DNA of 64,000 bases from Streptomyces sp. NBC_00193 (GTDB lineage Bacteria; Actinomycetota; Actinomycetes; Streptomycetales; Streptomycetaceae). Position numbers and translations under genes: made by a program. The stretch is from positions 496,001-560,000 of the forward strand of contig NZ_JAPEMM010000001.1 of NCBI RefSeq assembly GCF_026342735.1, written 5' to 3'. The notes below the pieces were generated by a model. It did no database searches and was not told where the DNA came from. It worked only from the letters and a program-made list of their open reading frames with translations. Below are positions 60,149-64,000 of the stretch, one piece after another. The first letter of the stretch is position 1, and the number at the start of each line of letters is the position of its first letter.

Positions 60149-63100
60149 GAGTGAACTCCCCCATGGAAAACACCGAGATGCTCTTCGCGCTCTCCGCCCG
60201 CTCGCCGGGGGCCCTGCGCGAGAACGCCGGCCGGCTGGCCCGCTGGCTGACCGCCGACGGCGCCCGCGTCCCCCTGGCCGACGTGGCCCACACCCTCGCG
60301 GTGCGCCGCGCCCACCTCGCCGAACGCCTCGTGGTCCGGGCCACCGACCGCGCGGTGCTCGCCGCACTGCTGGAGACCGTCGCCGACGGCGGGGAGCCCG
60401 GGCCCCTCGCCGTGCGCGGCAGCCTGTCGGACACCCGGCCCGCCTCCCCGGTGTTCGTCTTCTCGGGCCACGGTTCGCAGTGGGACGGCATGGGTGCCGA
60501 ACTCCTGTCCCGTGAACCGGCGTTCGCCGCCGTCATCGACGCCCTCGAAGGGGTCGTGCGGGAGGAGAGCGGCCACGACCTGCGCACGCTGATCACGCGG
60601 GACGGCCTGGCGGGGTCCGGGATGGACCAGGTGCAGCCCGCCGTGTACGCCCTCCAGGTGGGCCTCGCCGCGGTGTTCCGCGAACGGGGCGTCCTGCCCG
60701 CCGCCGTGATCGGCCACTCGATGGGCGAGATCGCCGCCGCCGTGGTCTCCGGAGCCCTGACCCCGGAGGACGGGGCGCGGATCGTGTGCCGCCGCTCCCT
60801 GCTGATGGAGCGCCGGCTGGCCGGAACCGGAGCCACGGCCCTGGTGGAGCTGGACGCCGCCGAGGCGCGGCGCCGGCTCACCGGCCGGCCGGGCATCTCC
60901 GTCGCCGTGCACTCCTCGCCGCGGGCCTGCGTGGTGGCGGGGCTTCCGGACGCCGTCGAGGCCTTCGTGGCCGAGTGCCGCGCGGAGGGTCTGCTGGCCC
61001 GCCTGGTACCGGGCGTGCGGATCGGCGCGCACAGCCCGCTCGTCGACCCCCTGCTCGGCGAACTCACCGCCGCACTGGGCGACATCGAGCCGGGCACGCC
61101 CCGGGTCGCCTACTACAGCTGCACCTCGGAGGACCCGAGGGAGCGGCCCGCCCTCGACGCCGGGTACTGGGCGGCGAACCTGCGCCGGCCCGTGCGGCTG
61201 ACCGAGGCCGTACGGGCCGCCGCCGAGGACGGGCTGCGCGTCTTCATGGAGGTGTCGCCGCACCCCGTGGTCGCCCAGTCGGTCCTGGAGACCGTGCTGA
61301 AGACGGACGGCGTGCACCGCGGCCGGAGCACGGTGCTGGGCACGCTCGGCCGCGGCGCCCCGACGGGTGCCTCGCTCGCGGGCGCCCTCGCGACCCTGCA
61401 CTGCGCGGGGGTGACGCTGCCCCGGCAGAGCGTCCCGGCGGGGCGGCCGGCCGAACTGCCTGCCTACGCCTGGCAGCACCAGTCCTTCCCGCGGCCCCGC
61501 CGCGCCCCAGTGGACTCCCCGGCGCATCCGCTGCTCGGCCACCGGATCACCCTGCCGGGCACGCCCGTCCGCCATGTCTGGCAGAGCCGGGTCGGCGCCG
61601 ACCGGCTGCCGTGGCTCGACGACCACCGGGTCCAGGGCACGCCGGTGCTGCCGGGCACCGCGTACGCGGAACTCGCCCTGGCCTGCGCCTGCGAGGCGTT
61701 CGGTGCCGGGCCGGACCGGGTGGAGGTCAGCGGGCTCGACCTGGCCCGGGTCCTGCCCCTGGACCGGCCCGCGACCCTCACCACCACCTTGGAGGAGGAC
61801 CCCGAAGGAGACGGCGGCACCGTCACCGTGGTCGCCGGGACCGGCGCCGGCAGCACCGGGGCGGTGCTGGCCCGTGCCCGGGTGGCCCTCGTGGCCGCCC
61901 GCGCACCCGGCCTCGTACGGGAGGAACGGGAGGAACCGCACGACGGCGGGGACGGCGGGGACGGCACGCCGCACGATCCGCGGGAGCTCTACGCGGCCCT
62001 GCGCGCGCTGGGCCAGGAGCACGGGCCCGCCTTCGCCGGGGTCACCGGGGTACGGGTGGGCGGGGGCTTCGCCGTCAGCCGGGTGGCCCGGCCGGCCGTG
62101 CTGGCCGCTGACGGCCGGTGGCGCTTCCACCCGGCCCTCCTCGACGCCTGCCTGCACGGGCTGGGCTCGCTGATGCCGGAGGGCACGCGGGGCACGTACC
62201 TGCCGACCGGGGTGGAGCGGCTCCGGGTCACCGGGACCCCGGGGGACGTGCTCGTCTGCCGGGCCCGGCTGCGCCCCGGCCTCGCGGGCACCCTGTCCGC
62301 CGACGTGGAGATCACGGACCCCGGGGGCGCGCCCGTCGCCCGGCTGACCGGCGTCCGGCTCAGCCCGGTCGGCGAGGAGGCGCTGCCCGTCGACGTGGCG
62401 CCCCTGCTGCGCCACGTGCGCTGGGAGACCGCGCCCGGGCCGGACTCCTCGCCGGACTCCGGGCCGGACTCCGGGCCGGGCACGGAGCGGCGACGGCTGC
62501 TCGTGAGCGGCGACCCGGACGGCACGGTGACCGCCGCCCTGTCGGCCGCCGGGGTCACCTGCGCACGCGTCGGCCCGGACGGGCCCTGGGATGCCGCCGG
62601 GCAGGTGGACGGCGTGGTGCTGACCGCCTGGGCCGGACCGGACCCGGACCCGTCCCCGGACGTGCCCGGCTCCGCCGAGGAGCGGGTGCACTCGGCGCTC
62701 AGGCTCGTCTCGGGGCTGCTGCGCCGGTACGAGGACACCGGCACGCCGCCGCCCCCGCTGACCGTGCTGACCGTGCGCGCCCAGCCGGTGCGGGAGGGCG
62801 AGGAGCCCGATCCGGGCCAGGCGGCGCTGCGCGCGGTCGTCCGTACGCTGCGCCAGGAGCGGCCCGAACTCCGGGCGCGCATCGTCGACCTGGACGGGAC
62901 GGGGGCCCCGCCCGTGGCCGAGATCCTCGACCTGGACGGCCCGGACGAGGTCGCCTGGCGGGACGGGCGGCGCCATGTGGCGCGCCTGGTCGCCGGAGCA
63001 CCGCCGGCCGGGCGGGCGGGGCACCCCGGGCAGGCCGCCGACGGCGGCGGCCGGGGCCGTGTGGTGGTGCGGCCGGGGGGCGGCTACCTCGTCACCGGCG

Positions 63101-64000
63101 GCACGCGCGGCCTGGGCCTCGCCACCGCCCGCTGGCTCGCCGAAGGCGGCGCGGGGGCCGTGGTCCTGGGCGGCCGCGGCGCGTTGGGACCGGAAGCCGC
63201 CCTGGAGCTGGAGCGGATCCGGGCCCTGGGCACCCGCGTCGAGCTGGTCACGGGGGACGTGGCCGCGCCGGGGACCGCCGCACGCATGGCGGACGTACTG
63301 GCGGCGGCGGGCGTACGGCTGCGCGGGGTGGTGCACACCGCGGCCGTACTGGAGGACGCGCTGGTCACCGAGCCCGACGGAGGCCGGCTGCACCGGGTGT
63401 GGTCGCCGAAGGCCACGGGTGCCTGGCGCCTGCACGAGGCCACCGAGCGGGCCGAACTCGACTGGTGGATCGGCTTCTCCTCGCTGGCCTCCCTGGTCGG
63501 CTCGGCCGGCCAGGCCGAATACGCGGCGGCCAACGCCTTCCTCGACTCCGTGGTGGCGCTCCGGCGGTCCCGGGGCATGACCGCGCTCGCGGTCAACTGG
63601 GGCCCGTGGGAGGAGATCGGCGCCGTGCGCGGCCGCACCGTTCCCGGGCTGGGCAAGCTCACCCCGCGCGAGGGCTTCGCGGCGCTGGAGGCACTGCTGG
63701 CCGGTGACGCGGCCCACGCCGGGGTGGCCCGGCTGACCGGCTCCGCCTTCGTCGAGGCCTATCCGCAGACGCGCACCTCCTCGTTCCTCTCCGCCCTGGC
63801 GGAGGCGGCCGGTCCGGGGTCCGCCGCGAAGTCCGGTTTCGACGGGGCGGCCCTGGCCGCGCTGCCGGACGGGGCGCGGCGGGCGGCCGTACGTGCCCGG
63901 ACGCTGCTGAGCGTCGGACGGGTGCTCGGCTTCACGGACCCCGGCCGGATCGCCGACCGTCCGCTCGTGCACCTGGGACTGGACTCGCTGGCCGCCGTAC
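60145..64000 (+). CDS. Polyketide synthase AT-DH-KR-ACP, cut by the window end
   Basis: An open frame of 1,285 codons without a stop before the edge. Residues about 10-400 are an acyltransferase (FVFSGHGSQWDGMG, GHSMGE). The usual specificity motif reads IGAHS, neither a clear malonyl HAFH nor methylmalonyl YASH. The DH domain (about 450-750) has DDHRVQGTPVLPG and LLDACLHGLG. The KR (about 970-1180) has YLVTGGTRGLGLA, the B-type-like LED in VLEDALV, and the Tyr in QAEYAAAN. A carrier domain begins at LGLDSLAAV. Start GTG overlaps the KS gene stop; ATG at 60163 is an alternative. Confidence 0.9.
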   Translation, partial: MRVNSPMENTEMLFALSARSPGALRENAGRLARWLTADGARVPLADVAHTLAVRRAHLAERLVVRATDRAVLAALLETVADGGEPGPLAVRGSLSDTRPASPVFVFSGHGSQWDGMGAELLSREPAFAAVIDALEGVVREESGHDLRTLITRDGLAGSGMDQVQPAVYALQVGLAAVFRERGVLPAAVIGHSMGEIAAAVVSGALTPEDGARIVCRRSLLMERRLAGTGATALVELDAAEARRRLTGRPGISVAVHSSPRACVVAGLPDAVEAFVAECRAEGLLARLVPGVRIGAHSPLVDPLLGELTAALGDIEPGTPRVAYYSCTSEDPRERPALDAGYWAANLRRPVRLTEAVRAAAEDGLRVFMEVSPHPVVAQSVLETVLKTDGVHRGRSTVLGTLGRGAPTGASLAGALATLHCAGVTLPRQSVPAGRPAELPAYAWQHQSFPRPRRAPVDSPAHPLLGHRITLPGTPVRHVWQSRVGADRLPWLDDHRVQGTPVLPGTAYAELALACACEAFGAGPDRVEVSGLDLARVLPLDRPATLTTTLEEDPEGDGGTVTVVAGTGAGSTGAVLARARVALVAARAPGLVREEREEPHDGGDGGDGTPHDPRELYAALRALGQEHGPAFAGVTGVRVGGGFAVSRVARPAVLAADGRWRFHPALLDACLHGLGSLMPEGTRGTYLPTGVERLRVTGTPGDVLVCRARLRPGLAGTLSADVEITDPGGAPVARLTGVRLSPVGEEALPVDVAPLLRHVRWETAPGPDSSPDSGPDSGPGTERRRLLVSGDPDGTVTAALSAAGVTCARVGPDGPWDAAGQVDGVVLTAWAGPDPDPSPDVPGSAEERVHSALRLVSGLLRRYEDTGTPPPPLTVLTVRAQPVREGEEPDPGQAALRAVVRTLRQERPELRARIVDLDGTGAPPVAEILDLDGPDEVAWRDGRRHVARLVAGAPPAGRAGHPGQAADGGGRGRVVVRPGGGYLVTGGTRGLGLATARWLAEGGAGAVVLGGRGALGPEAALELERIRALGTRVELVTGDVAAPGTAARMADVLAAAGVRLRGVVHTAAVLEDALVTEPDGGRLHRVWSPKATGAWRLHEATERAELDWWIGFSSLASLVGSAGQAEYAAANAFLDSVVALRRSRGMTALAVNWGPWEEIGAVRGRTVPGLGKLTPREGFAALEALLAGDAAHAGVARLTGSAFVEAYPQTRTSSFLSALAEAAGPGSAAKSGFDGAALAALPDGARRAAVRARTLLSVGRVLGFTDPGRIADRPLVHLGLDSLAAV

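Noticed and set aside
59932..63972. A 1,346-codon open frame on the minus strand opposite the PKS gene
   Set aside because: It is a GC-bias shadow. The plus strand encodes clear AT, DH and KR motifs in an uninterrupted frame, while the minus-strand translation has no recognisable domain.
1..64000. CRISPR arrays, insertion sequences, tRNA genes or prophage
   Set aside because: No regularly spaced repeats, transposase motifs, tRNA cloverleaf sequences or phage structural genes were seen.

Overview
The window reads as chromosomal DNA of a Streptomyces or very close relative. It has very high GC, near-saturated GC third positions, GTG/TTG starts behind GGAGG-type ribosome binding sites, and lineage-typical genes: SepH, CutR/CutS, a DUF4193 protein, TrkA pairs, a ferrochelatase of the actinobacterial type, and DUF3159, DUF3710 and DUF3093 proteins. 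I saw no tRNA, rRNA, CRISPR array or insertion sequence.

Layout. (1) 1-4303 is the edge of an accessory locus. It holds the start of an NRPS-type gene, a separate protein that joins a carrier domain to a multi-membrane 'Pls/PosA-type' terminal domain, and a divergent SbnA-like PLP enzyme expected to help make 2,3-diaminopropionate. (2) 4376-30079 looks like core chromosome: an RNA methyltransferase; a potassium-homeostasis stretch (KimA-like permease, two TrkA proteins, KdpE, KdpD); DUF3159 and OB-fold proteins; DUF3710, dUTPase and thioesterase; CutRS; inositol monophosphatase; ferrochelatase; an MFS transporter overlapping an aldonolactone oxidase; SepH; a sulfurtransferase; and a VOC protein. 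(3) 30099-43541 is accessory: a Ser/Thr kinase fused to a 14-helix MFS transporter, an ArsR/His-rich-tail metal exporter pair, three tandem secreted DUF11-repeat proteins, a small membrane protein, and a CASTOR/POLLUX-like channel. (4) 43575-48574 holds an L-glutamate-oxidase-like flavoenzyme, a SnoaL-like protein, a TetR regulator and a drug-type MFS exporter. (5) 48658-64000, cut by the window end, is a biosynthetic gene cluster. Its left-going arm makes and activates salicylate. Its right-going arm is a run of overlapping genes: degenerate thioesterase, NAT-like acyltransferase, nucleoside-deoxyribosyltransferase-like protein, PurF-like amidophosphoribosyltransferase, methyltransferase, fatty-acyl-AMP ligase, ACP-KS and AT-DH-KR-ACP.

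How it may work together (inference). The right cluster combines an aryl acid (salicyl-AMP) and a second acyl-AMP with a split polyketide module. It also carries a paralogous PurF and an N-glycosidase-like enzyme, which suggests that phosphoribosylamine or ribosylated nitrogen chemistry is built into the product. I do not recognise this gene combination. The left locus suggests an isopeptide-forming synthetase whose carrier/terminal domain is split from its activating enzyme and supplied with diaminopropionate. These two edges are the most promising places for undescribed chemistry; the kinase-transporter fusion is the most unusual single protein.
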